A DNA stretch of 64,000 nt from Apostichopus japonicus (taxonomy: Eukaryota; Echinodermata; Holothuroidea; Aspidochirotida; Stichopodidae): the NCBI RefSeq assembly GCF_037975245.1, contig NC_092578.1, positions 2,117,001 to 2,181,000 of the forward strand. Reading direction: 5' to 3'. The notes beneath the pieces were generated by a model. The model did no database searches, was not told where the DNA came from, and was given only the letters and a program-made list of their open reading frames with translations. The translations under genes were made by a program, and so were the position numbers. Shown here piece by piece: positions 31,585 to 43,000 of this stretch; position 1 is the stretch's first letter; each line of letters opens with the position of its first letter.

Positions 31585-32843
31585 TACCAGGTCGGTGCCG
31601 CGGGAACCTGTATAGGATCACTTCAATACATTGTGTCATTGGTTTTAATGTTGTTTATAATATATTCCCCTTCTTATGCCGCCTATCATATTCACAGGAA
31701 ATCAGCATATTATATTTAGATAAGTGTTCAGTTTTCTATGCTTTGCTGAAGAGAGAGAAGGGGGGGGCGGGCGATAATTGCACTGCCAGATCTGAAAAAC
31801 AGGGTCTCTGTGGGTACAAATACGGGCTAAATGTCAATTAAAGGAGCATACATGGCTAATAAAGAACTTACAGGCCTTTGTGTATTATTCGAAAATTATC
31901 GCACATTCTCCTAAACTCTAACAACAATTTTATTTTTTGTATTTTACTCATTTAGATTGTTTACAAAGATTGGGTCAAATTAGTCCTACTGTATTTTTAG
32001 TAATTTAATTAAAACAAAATATTTACTCATAATTCTCTTATACACAACGAACTCATTTTTATACTGTCGTGGTAGACTGTTACACTACCAATCTTCATTG
32101 GTATATTAAAATAAGAACCTCGCACAGCCGGCGTAACAGCCTTACTTAATTCATGTGTGACATATAGCTTCAGTTTCGTACTATTTCAGTGAATTTAAAT
32201 ATATCAACCGTTTGTCAAAACAAACTTCATCACTGGCCACAATTATCATACTAGCACAAAGGATAATGCTTCAGGTTTTTACAGGAAATTAAAAGCTAAA
32301 ATGTAAATACAGATAGGCTATTGTAAAAATATCATTTCATTTTAGTTAATATTTGCCAGGTTATTATGATCATCTCAAGAGGGCATTCTTGATTTTTAAT
32401 AAGTAGAGTAATAATTAATCATCTCAATGAAACGAATACCTTTAGGATGGTCTTCTGTTCAGTCGCCATGACGATGATGTAGTTAAAAGCAACCTTTCAT
32501 GCTTCCATTCCCAATGTCTAGGTAGTTTCCAGGATCAGGGTCCAGGTACGAGGTGTGTGGCCCTGAGGTCGTTGAAGCTGACTTCATGTAGGGGGGGTGC
32601 TGGTCTCCCCCCCCCCCGACAAAATTAGTATTTTGGATGTGATATTGTGCATTTTGAGGGATATTTAGAATGTAAATTAGCTGTTTAACTAGGTCTACAT
32701 GGAACTTTATGCTAATAACTTCTTTCAAGGTTTTGTCTTCTTGGGCTGAAAAAAGGGGAGGGGGTTACACACTCCCACACACCCTGGATCATTACCTGGT
32801 ATCCTTATCAAACTTGAAACAGCCGTAATTCTTTAAATTTCAG

Positions 32844-32994
32844 ACTCATCCTGATGATATGAGAGGAGCAACTCTTCAGAAACAGAACACATTGATGCAC
32901 AAACAACTGAAATCATTTGAGACCAGTCTGCAGCAAGCATCTAACTACTACAATGCTGATGAATTATATAACCTCATAACACCTATTATACCTC
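32844..32994 (+). CDS. Unrecognised gene, first visible exon
   Basis: A 151-nt exon (acceptor aaatttcag, donor GTAAGT) reading THPDDMRGATLQKQNTLMHK, then QLKSFETSLQQASNYYNADE and LYNLITPIIP. It has no certain start codon; entry phase 0 is chosen because it stays open and leaves one base that fits the next exon. Its second half is copied at 33059-33160. Confidence 0.7.
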
Positions 32995-35900
32995 GTAAGT
33001 ACACTTCTGGGGAGGAGAGTGGATGGCAGGGGAGGGGAGGGCAAGGGAGGGGAGGGGGACCAGTCTGCAGCAAGCATCTAACTACTAAAATGCTGATGAA
33101 TTATATCTCATAACACCTATTATACCTCGAAAGTACTACCTAAGGTACACTTCTGGTGATAGGAGGGGAGGGCAGGGGAGGGAGAGGAGGGGTGAGGTGA
33201 GTGTCTACATATCTTTAAAAAACCTGGAAGGTACCCTTTTCATAAATTAACTGTCACTTATTGGTAAAAAAAAACTACTCTTTTGCCATTTATGTTATGA
33301 ATTCTTCTGTTGACAAATTGAAGAGGAAGAAACTGTAGTTAATAAGTGCCCTATTCATGAAATTGTTCATATATTGCAATTTTTGGTACAGAATGTAAAG
33401 ACAATCCATTTTGTTAGAAATTCTTGAGGTAACAAATTACCAATTACCAGGACTTGGTCTTGACACAAGACAGTAAAAAATTTCAACTTTTAACTTTTAT
33501 TTGTTACACCATGAAGAAGAGTACACTTTTAGCCCAATATCCATGACAACAACCCTAATTCCAACTGGAAAATTCCCAGAAATTTTGTTAAAGAATAACT
33601 TCAGCCACCAGAATAATCCTTTAAGACTACTCAGTGTGAGAACATGCATGATACTCCAGGGGGGTACCTTTCAAACTTCTGATAACTTATAAAATTTGAG
33701 TTCATTCTGATGACTCCTATCATATATAGAAAATGATGATCAGAGAAAATAAAGAAACAAAATAATAATTGCAAGATATTTTCTTTTTTGCATTGGTCAT
33801 GTGTTTGTTCTCTCCTTCAGATGGGGTCCACATCATTTCGTTCGATGGTTTAAAGAGAATTGTGGGACAGTCGAGGCTAAGCAAAGGGGGGAGGAAAATA
33901 TCATCGCAGCCTAGCCTTTATTTCCGTGCCTTTCTTGATGATTTTCTGCAATATTTAGACCATCTTTACCAACTTAAGTACAATTTTGATGAGAAGATTT
34001 ACTCGGCTTTATTCGAATATTATTACGAAGTAGTCTTCGAAGATGTCAAGACCACCCGACAGAACAGACAACCGGTCGCTAAGAGGAATCTACTCAAAGT
34101 TTTCGATCTACCAAAATATGCTAAGTTTCGTAAATCTTTCTCCAAAGAATTCGTGAGTGAAGTGGCAGCTGACTGTGAGAGTTTGTCTGATATAATGATC
34201 AGTTTGCAAATGCTGGTAAGAAAATGGGGTCAACTCTGCGATGATGGTGACATCGACATCAATTTATTTGGCCCTGAGAGTGAGATCGACTTGGGTCTAT
34301 ACCCTAACTGCGATGCTTTTGAAGCTATCTTTCGCTATGTGCCGGATATTTTGTATAAAAGTAAGCAGGCACATCAACTCGCTTACGACTGGTGGTGTTT
34401 GGCAGAAAAGATTCGTAAGAAATTGACGGGACAGTGGAAGCCGAAAAAGGCTTCAAAGAAAAAACTGGAAGTTCCCTCCAGGAGGGAAGATGGCGGAGGC
34501 GCTTCGACTGCGAGCAGCCGTAGCTGGACGAGTGAGGGCACTACGCCAGCAACTAGACAGACATCGAGGACTTCAGTGTATCACGACCACTGTACACCAG
34601 CTAAGAAAAACAATGAGTGGGTTCACCCTACACCAAATCCTTCAAAGTTACGAAGGAAGGATACCTTCACATACACACCAAGAGCAAGGAAGAAACAGAG
34701 TTACATACCGAGGTGGGTGGCAAAGACGAATAAAGAGACCAGAGTCCGAAAGAAAGGTCTCCACCAGACTACACAGACACAGAAAAAGGTCAAAGATGCT
34801 TGTACAAGTCCGATGGTTCCCATGGCAGACATTACTACTAATGAAGACGACGGACCAATCAGAGAACTCAGCAATTCGCTGCAGAAAGAGAACCATGAAT
34901 ATTCATATTCTGAATCAGAATTTGATGATGACGACGAAGATGATGATAATAGTCTAATTGAGGATGATTCCAAGACAGGTTATGATCAACATTCAACATT
35001 ACTTCAAAAACATGAAGAGAGAAGAACGGAGGAAGCAGACGACAGGATAGAACATTTGACCTTTGACATTGATGAGAAGGTCAAACAACTTGAGAAAGAA
35101 ACCAGGAAATTAGAGAAATCTTCACATCAGGAAACCAAAACACAGAAACTCTCTGTGCAAGTTGAGAGAGCAATAAGGGACATAGAGTCATTGCAAGATG
35201 GCTTACAAGAAATTGAAATCGAGAAAGACAAACTGAAAACCAATCAGCAACCAACTGACAAGGATTCCAAAAAAGGGGACAATTTGAAAGAAAATCTGGA
35301 AGTTTTGGACAACAAATTACAAAACATGGCCGGACTGGCTAAGGTAAACACCTACCGACAGAAACTACTGGCTAGTGATATAGATCTTGCATTGGAGTTA
35401 CGAGGAACATTTACAAGGTGAGTCTTTCAGTCAGCTATTGTCTTCATGATAACTTTACAACTGGTATACGAGTGAAAATTGACATGTAGAGAATCAAATA
35501 TAGTATTTAATAGATACTACAAAAAATAATAAATACTACATTCTTGATATTAGAAATAATAATTGTATTATTTTTCTTACTTGCATATTCGTTGTATAAT
35601 TATTATTCATATCAACTTAAATCATTATCTCATTTTTTTCTATACTGTTCTTTCACGTCCTGCTTTAAAGCATTTCGTACTGACAGTATCAGCAGTATGA
35701 ATATATATGTTTCTGTCAGATAAAAGGTTTAGGAACTGTTCATACTGTCAGTACCAGTGCTTTAAAGCATGATGTAAGAGTACAGCATAGAGTGATATTA
35801 GCATTGCAAGATTGTCCCAACTAATAATAATCAACTATATCTATAGGTTAACCTTAGTAGAACCATTTGACTTGGAATTTCAATAATGACATATTTTGAC

Positions 35901-37035
35901 TTTCCTAATACATGCATTTAATGTTCAATGTGTGAAGTAACCAATGTAAACAACATATGTCAAACACTATATTATAAATTCCACCTTCAGAAACTAATTT
36001 TCTCAAGTGTCCAAACCATGGAAATTTTATAAAAGTTGAGGACAGCTTTAAAAATAGATATTTGCACCAAGGACAATAACACCGTCTATGAATTTATAAT
36101 TATTTGAATTTGTTATGTCAGCCCATCAAAGTAGAAAGAAGTATAAATACGTTTGTTTCCTTTTCACGACAGTACACACTGCTTGCTCAGGAGCTGATCT
36201 AATGCTCTGTGAGCAGCCAGTTTGATTTTGACTCCAATTATGAATCAATCTTTTTTCTAAAACGTAACGTGAAGTTTCAAATAATAAAGTGTACTGATAA
36301 CATTTAGCATTTTAGCGTCGAATAGGTTTAGAAAATTGAATAAAATCAACTCGATGACTGCTTTAGACTTAAAATTTTGGAAAACTGCATAATCTATTCC
36401 ATTTCAAATATAGATACAACTATGAGGTCAAAGGTAAAATTGAGCTGCTGGAGAAATTGATCCAAGAAGAACGAAGAGAGCAGGTCAGACTTGAAGGAGA
36501 AATACGGGGCATGTTATCCAACAGCAAGGCCAACAGCGATGAACAGCTATCCCTGCAATCAGTGACATCATCAAGTAGATCTGAAAGAGAACAAGGCAAA
36601 ACTCCTACCGTTAACGAAAAGGAAACGCATCGGAAATCTCCGCTGAGTGACTTTGGCTCTGATGATGAAGATGATGATGACGATTGGTTTGATGACCTGG
36701 ATAAAGATGAAGATATCGGTAAAGACGGTCAACGAGAGAAGGATACAAATGATGAGGATGACCAGGAAGAAGAACTGAGTCTTTCTTCTCCTGGTAAGTC
36801 TCGTGCACCTCACATATTTAAACAAAACAGCGCCCTCAGTCCCCTACAAGAAGAGTCCAGTAATCACAACTCGCCTGCATCACGCAATAGTTTGGAAAAT
36901 TCCAAGAAGAGAGTTGATTCACCAAGCCCGAAGATGTACGATAGTAAAAGAGAACAAGTACCAAAAATGAATGTGGATCCTGTCATAAAATTACCTAAAA
37001 TACCAGAGAGTGGTCACATGATTCAGCAAGCATGA
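32844..37035 (+). CDS. Unrecognised charged helical/coiled-coil protein, 3' exons
   Basis: Three phase-linked exons (32844-32994, 33821-35417, 36414-37035) give about 789 residues; the start is upstream and not found. I do not recognise the family. The first 260 or so residues are a helical, Tyr/Leu-rich region (SFDGLKRIVGQSRL, FRAFLDDFLQYLDHLYQLKY, YDWWCLAEKIRKKLTGQW). A basic Ser/Thr/Lys-rich linker follows, then an acidic patch (SESEFDDDDEDDDNSLIEDD), a long Glu/Lys/Gln coiled coil that runs across the second splice junction (YEVKGKIELLEKLIQEER), a second acidic patch with aromatic residues (DDDDDWFDDLDKDEDIGKD) and a Ser/Pro-rich tail ending HMIQQA. No signal peptide or membrane helix is visible in this part. 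The layout suggests a scaffold or cytoskeletal/nuclear adaptor, but that is inference. Confidence 0.8.
33059..33160 (+). pseudogene. Partial tandem copy of the upstream exon's 3' half
   Basis: Repeats 32921-33018 (gaccagtctgcagcaagcat...) after a G-rich spacer. It lacks the acceptor, has a 3-base deletion, and its donor is changed from cctcGTAAGT to cctcgAAAGT, so it should not be spliced as an exon. Confidence 0.9.
33161..33820 (+). other. Rest of intron in unrecognised gene
   Basis: A purine-rich ggaggggagggcagggg stretch follows the pseudo-exon, then AT-rich sequence. Nothing else seen. Confidence 0.6.
33821..35417 (+). CDS. Unrecognised gene, 1.6-kb exon
   Basis: One long exon (acceptor tctccttcag, donor GTGAGT) open for more than 530 codons, starting GVHIISFDGLKRIVGQ. 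The open frame runs slightly further 5' to an ATG at 33769, but the strong acceptor at 33820 and the phase match to the previous exon favour splicing. Codon use and the lack of stops make coding certain. Confidence 0.93.
35418..36413 (+). other. Intron containing a foldback element
   Basis: AT-rich, about 1 kb, with a 149-bp inverted repeat at 35641-35789. Nothing else seen. Confidence 0.7.
35641..35789. repeat. Foldback/inverted repeat, arms about 50-60 bp
   Basis: Left arm contains tgctttaaagca, gtactgacagtat and gtatgaa; the right arm is their complement in reverse order (ttcatactgtcagtac, tgctttaaagca). Similarity extends outward (tatactgttctttcac versus the complement of gtaagagtacagcata). 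The loop is about 36 bases. It could be a MITE or a structured intronic RNA. Confidence 0.82.
36414..37035 (+). CDS. Unrecognised gene, terminal coding exon
   Basis: Follows acceptor caaatatag; the split Arg codon continues the coiled coil (RYNYEVKGKIELLEK). It contains the second Asp/Glu patch and a Ser-rich tail, and stops with TGA at 37033-37035. Confidence 0.93.
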
Positions 37036-39876
37036 CCTTTTATTGAAAACTGAATAATTCAAAAAGAAAGTTTGAACTTTTGAGATTTTTCTTCCTTGAA
37101 GAATGGAGCTTACTTTGAAAACCAACAGTGCTTTCATCCTGGTAGCAAGACCAGTTCTCCTTGAAGATCTCCAATGATTTTTCCTCAAACTAAGCAATAT
37201 CAATGCATTGAGTCTTTCATATTTTTGTTCATAAAGTATTTCATCTTTTCAGGTGGATATATTTACTATATTTAGTTGAAAGGTGTTCAGGTGGCTAAAG
37301 TTTCTTGCATATCAAAATTGCTGAATATTTTGTCTGTATGTTTAGGCAATATACACATGCTCATAGCAATTTAGAAGGGCCTTATGATCCTACTCCCAGC
37401 AATAGTTGAAGGTTTAGTCATTCAAAATCATTCAACCAACCATATCTTGCTATTTCATTAACTCCAAGAAATTTCCATATTATTTTTGAAAAGAGGAAGA
37501 AAACTTCTATTATTGTAAATTATTTCTTTGAAAGATTGATGTGTACAAAAAATATAGTTTATAAGATGAAGCAAATATTATTAAAGACAACCATGTGCCT
37601 ATTTGTCAAAGGAAAAGGTTAATTTTAAAATAATAACTAGTATCGAAATAAGACATGTTTAATTTTTGTACAAACATCGTCACTGCACAACTGAAAATAC
37701 AATGTTTGTGAAGCTAATCAGCCACACTTTATTTTATTGTTTATATCCCTCTGTTGACATCATCTAAGTAAATGAAACATCAACGAAACATTGAGCAGAG
37801 AATTACTTCAAAGATTTCCACTAACCGGCTATTAAGGTTAATATCCATTTGATATGAAACACTGCAACATAATCATTTTACCTTATCAATCATGATTATT
37901 TAACATCAGGATTGGTGAAATTTTTCCCAAAAAAACAGTCAACTCCAAAACTAGAGACATTGTTCTATAATTATCTTCACTGGATAAATAAATCTCCAAT
38001 AAATTGCTGTATTCCCATATTTTTGATGTGCTTCACACATAAATATTGGTATTCAGATGATCTCTTAAGTTTTCATGATTCTAACAAATTAGACTTTTTT
38101 GTCAAATGTTACTTGATGATTCAATGCATGTGTGATTATCATAATTATTATTCATGAATTTGAAGGTGCTATATTAAATCTCAATTTCACAGGTCATAAT
38201 GATTTCTGGGACCAATGGAATAGCTCACAAGTCAAAACACTGTTCTCTCAAGTTTAAACAGAAGTCTTCAATAACTATGATTTATCACTCATACATTTCA
38301 GTGATTCTAACTCAATCTACAAGCCCCCTTAAAACTTTTGCCATCCAAAAAAAAAAAAAATTAAACCAACACACACATATATACTATCCACCTTATCCTT
38401 AAAAAAGCTTTCCATTATATTCTTTTCCAAAAAACTTTCCTTAACCATTTTTTTTTAAAACAAACTTACAAAGAAAACATAATAGCAATAAAAAAAAACA
38501 TATCATGCAAGTTCTGTTTGTCTTCCTACAAACAAAGTTTGACAGAAAGTTGAAGAAAATCATTTGAAATACATAGTTGTAGTAAACCCTGCAGAGAAGA
38601 GATGCTGTTTAGTTTGAACTTGATCAATAAAAATTAATTATATTTTAGAGTTGGTCGATAGAGAGCAGTAATCAATATACTGTGGAGACTTGCTATTCTG
38701 TGCACAGAAACTCATTCCATCAATGAATGTTCTAAATATCCACAAAAAGAAAATGAAATTTCAAATGGGGATATTTTTAGAAATTGTCCATTAATAATAC
38801 CAACATATATTTTCTTCATCCTCATTCCCAGAGGAAATCCACTTTTTGTTTCAATTAAAAAGAGAAATAATATAGATTTAATTCCCAAAGAAACAGAACA
38901 GACAAACCTTGTTTTGGTTTTTTGTTGTTTTTTTTTTATTACTATTGGCTTTTGACCATTCTGATGATAAATATATGAAAAACAATCCCAGCACTCTTCT
39001 ACATTGATATAACTAACAACTTGTTTACCTCTGTTGTTCTCCTAATGAATGAATGAAATGAAAGAGTCCAAAGAGTTTTATAATTAAAAAAAAAAAAAAA
39101 TCAAGTCCCATGTACCATAATTAACTAACAATTTTTGACCTTTTGTGACCATCAACTATCAGCAGAGCCATAGTGGAAAACTTTAGACTTCAGAATATTC
39201 TCCAAGTTTTGTTATTTTTTCCTGGCATGTTTAAGATAGTGTCAAAATTAAAATGGTAAACATTTTCAAGGAATAATCCCACGGCTTAAACTGCTGCAAC
39301 TTTTTCTGAATATTAAGTTAAAACTGCATCTATGTTGAATTTTGAACAAATATTCAAAATTTTATGACTGCTATCTGACAACAGCATAAGTGATGTCGTC
39401 ATGGCAACTGTGCTGAAATGGTTTTTTTTCTGTTTCTTTTTAATGCACAAATCAATCAATCAATCAATCCACTGAGGAAAGTAATAATTTTACAGAGAAC
39501 ATCTGACGACTATTCAAACATCACATTTCAAAGATAGAGCAACAGTGTTTTATTTTATTAGCAATGTAAAGTTTTCGAAGAACATCTTATGTGAGACAAC
39601 AGAACATTTGCTAGGATCCTTTTCCTAGAGTAAATGAATGGTTAACCTAATGAAAAGAGTTTATGTTCAAACAACCATTTCTAAGAGTTAGGTAAAATTT
39701 ATTGATATGGGTTCGTCAATTTAACCATTTTCTCTTCTCGATAATATTACACTGTGTGTCACTGGAATATCCCTTTGACAAATTGCAACATATTGGACAA
39801 AATTGTACCAAAATGCTACGAAGTTAACAAAAACACCAAATGTTTGTTAGTAATTTCTAACCTTTTCTGAACATCA
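37036..39876. other. Convergent intergenic region (3' UTRs)
   Basis: 3' flank of the + strand gene ending at 37035 and of the - strand gene ending at 39877. AT-rich, with several AATAAA strings (e.g. near 37987 and 38626 on +) and TTTATT strings (near 39548 and 39700, signals on -), poly-A runs and a short (AATC)n near 39452. I cannot say which signals are used. Confidence 0.5.
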
Positions 39877-40086
39877 TCATCTACCATCAGTTATGTTGTG
39901 GTAAACTTTTAAGACTTCAGGATGTTCTTCTAGTTTGGTGATAAGAGATCCTAATTTATCCAGGTCGGTATCAGCCAGTGTTACCATGGTTTCGGGTAGA
40001 TAATCTATGGACTCCAGCCCAGAACTGTATCTGGTATTCCTAAGAGCGTCTCGGACGTCTCGAAAATCTGCCTGGTCACATAGAAT
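39877..40086 (-). CDS. TACO1: TACO1 exon 5 (last coding)
   Basis: 210 nt including TGA at 39877-39879, acceptor tcacctag. Encodes ILCDQADFRDVRDALRNTRY, IDYLPETMVTLADTDLDKLG and LEEHPEVLKVYHNI. The final L...D.V..VY.N. is the usual YebC C-terminus. Confidence 0.95.
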   Translation of the reverse strand: MLCDQADFRDVRDALRNTRYSSGLESIDYLPETMVTLADTDLDKLGSLITKLEEHPEVLKVYHNITDGR

Positions 40087-43000
40087 CTAGGTGAGATATG
40101 AAAGGGGTGAGAACCGATGAAAACAGTTATAAGAGCCTATCAAATATTCGCTGGTCTAGCAATTTTCTTATTTGCTACTTTCTAAACATTTATAATCAAC
40201 ACCCTATGCAATGTAGATGTAAAGTAATTACATGGCTAAGTTGTTGATTCAATTCAATACAATTCCAAGCACAATGACTCTTAACCAACAAATTATGATA
40301 TATTCAATGCTTTCATAATAACAACAATGAAGTCAAGCTGAACTCACAAAATTCTTCTCAAAAGCTAAATTTCATAGATCCACCAGAAATATTTCTTGAT
40401 GGATCCATGTATGATTACATAGGGAAAAATTGCAATACAATAAATAGTTAAGATTTATCTCAACTCTATTCACAGGAATTTCTAATTTGCAAAAACACCA
40501 AATGAACACGGAAAATGACTATGACAACCTCCCATGTTTGTATGTGATGTCATGGAGTGGAGTCATATGTTCACGACCTTAATATTGTGGTAATGGTCTG
40601 TACTAATAATGGAGTGTACAACAAGACTTATAAAAGGTACAAACTTATTTCACAGTGAGTCATGATCCGTACCTTAAATATTGGTCTACCCCCCTCATCT
40701 TCTTCTTCTTCCTCCACCACATCCTCGCCACCCACTTCTATTGCCAATTCCATAGCTTGATCAAGTGTCAACGGTTCATCCTCTTCCCTTAATTCCAAGA
40801 CCCCTTTTCTCTTGAATGTGTGCATAACACTCCCTGGAGCACCAACCGTACATCTTCAAAGAGGAAAAACAACAAAAGTATCAAATATCTGATATTAATG
40901 AAAATACCAAGTTAGAAAAGGCATGAGTAATGTGGAAGAACCTTACATTCTTAACGCAGAGAACATTTTGCTGAGAACTAATATGACAAATACAAAATGT
41001 TACCTGATTTACTTATGCTGGAGCATTCTACAAGATGAGAGCTTGTGTTTTATTCATCAAAATCTTGTGCTAAAGGTGTGAATGTGAGCCCGAAGCAGTA
41101 ATCTACAAATAAGGATTCCAGGGCACCCCTACAAGATCTATGAAGAAACCCCAGAAATGCTCAGTGGGGGAAAACACCCCAATGAAGATCCTTGATTTCA
41201 AACTATAGAGATCACCTAAGAGAAGCTGAAAATTAATAGTTTACATTGCTTAATAATAAAATCAAAATAAAATAAAACTGTTAGCAACCTGCTTATCCAC
41301 TAGAGAGCCTGTGTTGGAGAATGTGTAAAAGTAAGTTGGCCTGACGTTTCGATCCTAGCAGGATCTTCTGCAAAGGCTAAATGACAAGTGATCCTTAATA
41401 CTAACACAGCAGTGCATTTCTTCATGGGGTTAAGGGGGGAGAGGGGAAAGGCAGGAGGGAGATGAAAGGAAGATTGGGAGGTACACTCTCAATTAAAGTT
41501 GTTTAAGAAATAACAAAACTTCCAGCAACAGCTCACATACCCATGCTTTTTGACAATCAGTAAAAGTTGATCTCTTGATCTTTTTTTGTTGTCTGTAAAA
41601 TACTCCACGATTAAGGCTGACCCCTTTGGTCCTTGGATTTCACAGACATGCTGACTACCACCCTTGTCTTTAGATTTTGCCTGTTTAGAAAGAGGGAGAG
41701 AATGTTAGGTATGGAAGATTATCTTTACAAGATGCAAGGAACTTAACACGACCAAGGTAAGGACACTAAAACAATTTATCAATTACTTTCTGCCAAATGT
41801 ATATTATTTAGTTTGAGAAGAAACAACTAAGAAATGATACTTGAGTCAAAAGTTCAATTCAGGTAAATGTTGTGACTGACAAATAACTCCTAGAATGTTT
41901 CAACATCATAGTACCTCAGCAATGACTGGCTACAAAACAATACACAATTCAGAAGCCTTACAGCTGGCATTATGACTACAATCACAAAAGTATGACACAA
42001 ATCGAGTGAGGGTAATTGTAGTAGTTGTAGTTGTAAAATGTTTCAACTACAATTAACAGAAGGCTTAGCAAATACTGAATGAAAATACAAGAGAGAGGGC
42101 GACATTGCATTATCTGTTCCTTGTTCCTTCTGAGTTATAGTTTCAATTGCTGTGGTCGAGTGGAAAAAGGTTGTGGCATTTGAAACAATGAGGCTTAGCG
42201 ATCGGGAGGTTCGAGGTTCAATCCCAGGCCGGAACATAGTAAGGTGGGTTTTCCATCCAAGAGCAATCTACTTTCCCATCTGAAATGACTTCTAAATTTA
42301 AAAGGTTCCAAATTTGCATTTAAGTGTCGAATCGGAAGCCACCTGATGTGAAAGAGTTGTAATCCATAAGCCCTTGCAGGCTTCTCCCACATTCGTGGTC
42401 ACCGAAGCGTTGTTAAAATAACTGCCTTATTAATAAACAAGAACTAATCTAATCAACACTGTGCTGAAATACATGATAGACAGCACTATCTGCAAACATG
42501 AAAATTATTCTAAGTTGTGTTCAACAGTTGAACTAACAAGAATGAAAATTTACTCTGCTCAATACTGAAGTACATAAACAGAGGGCGACATTGCAGTACT
42601 TGTTCATTGTTTTTTCTGAGTTGCATGAACTTGAAAGTTTTAATCAAAATTGGGTTCATGTCTTCACTTTTCCAACAAATATATGTTTGAGATGCTGTGA
42701 CAAAAAATGCACAAATCAGCAACATCATTGAAAATTAGGAATCTTGACCTAAAGCTAAACTCAGTTTAACTAAAATCTGAGACAAATATGGGTCTTAATT
42801 CAGAAGTCTAAATAATTATGTGGAAATCATTAGATGTAACAACAGTCTAACTGATCAAGCATACATACATAAGGTTTTATTGTCACAGAGATATATACAA
42901 ATTTTATCAGAGAAATAAAAAATAAAAAAACTTACAGCATTTTTGATGAAATTTTCGATAGTATTCTTTGGTATTCCTTTCGATCTTGCGAACAGAATCA

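Noticed and set aside
33769..33820. ATG at 33769 as the start of the unrecognised protein
   Set aside because: The segment is a pyrimidine-rich intron end with a strong acceptor at 33820; the preceding exon joins in phase.
34490..34957. 155-codon frame overlapping the long exon of the unrecognised gene
   Set aside because: Shadow of the true frame in an alternative phase; the 550-codon frame is longer, fits splice phases and has sensible domain composition.
34648..34973. Ser-rich and Cys-rich - strand frames over the same exon
   Set aside because: Antisense of the acidic and basic coding stretches; no independent signals.
42149..42232. Functional tRNA-Ser gene
   Set aside because: A and B boxes are present but acceptor and variable arms do not pair properly, and it runs into a SINE-like body.
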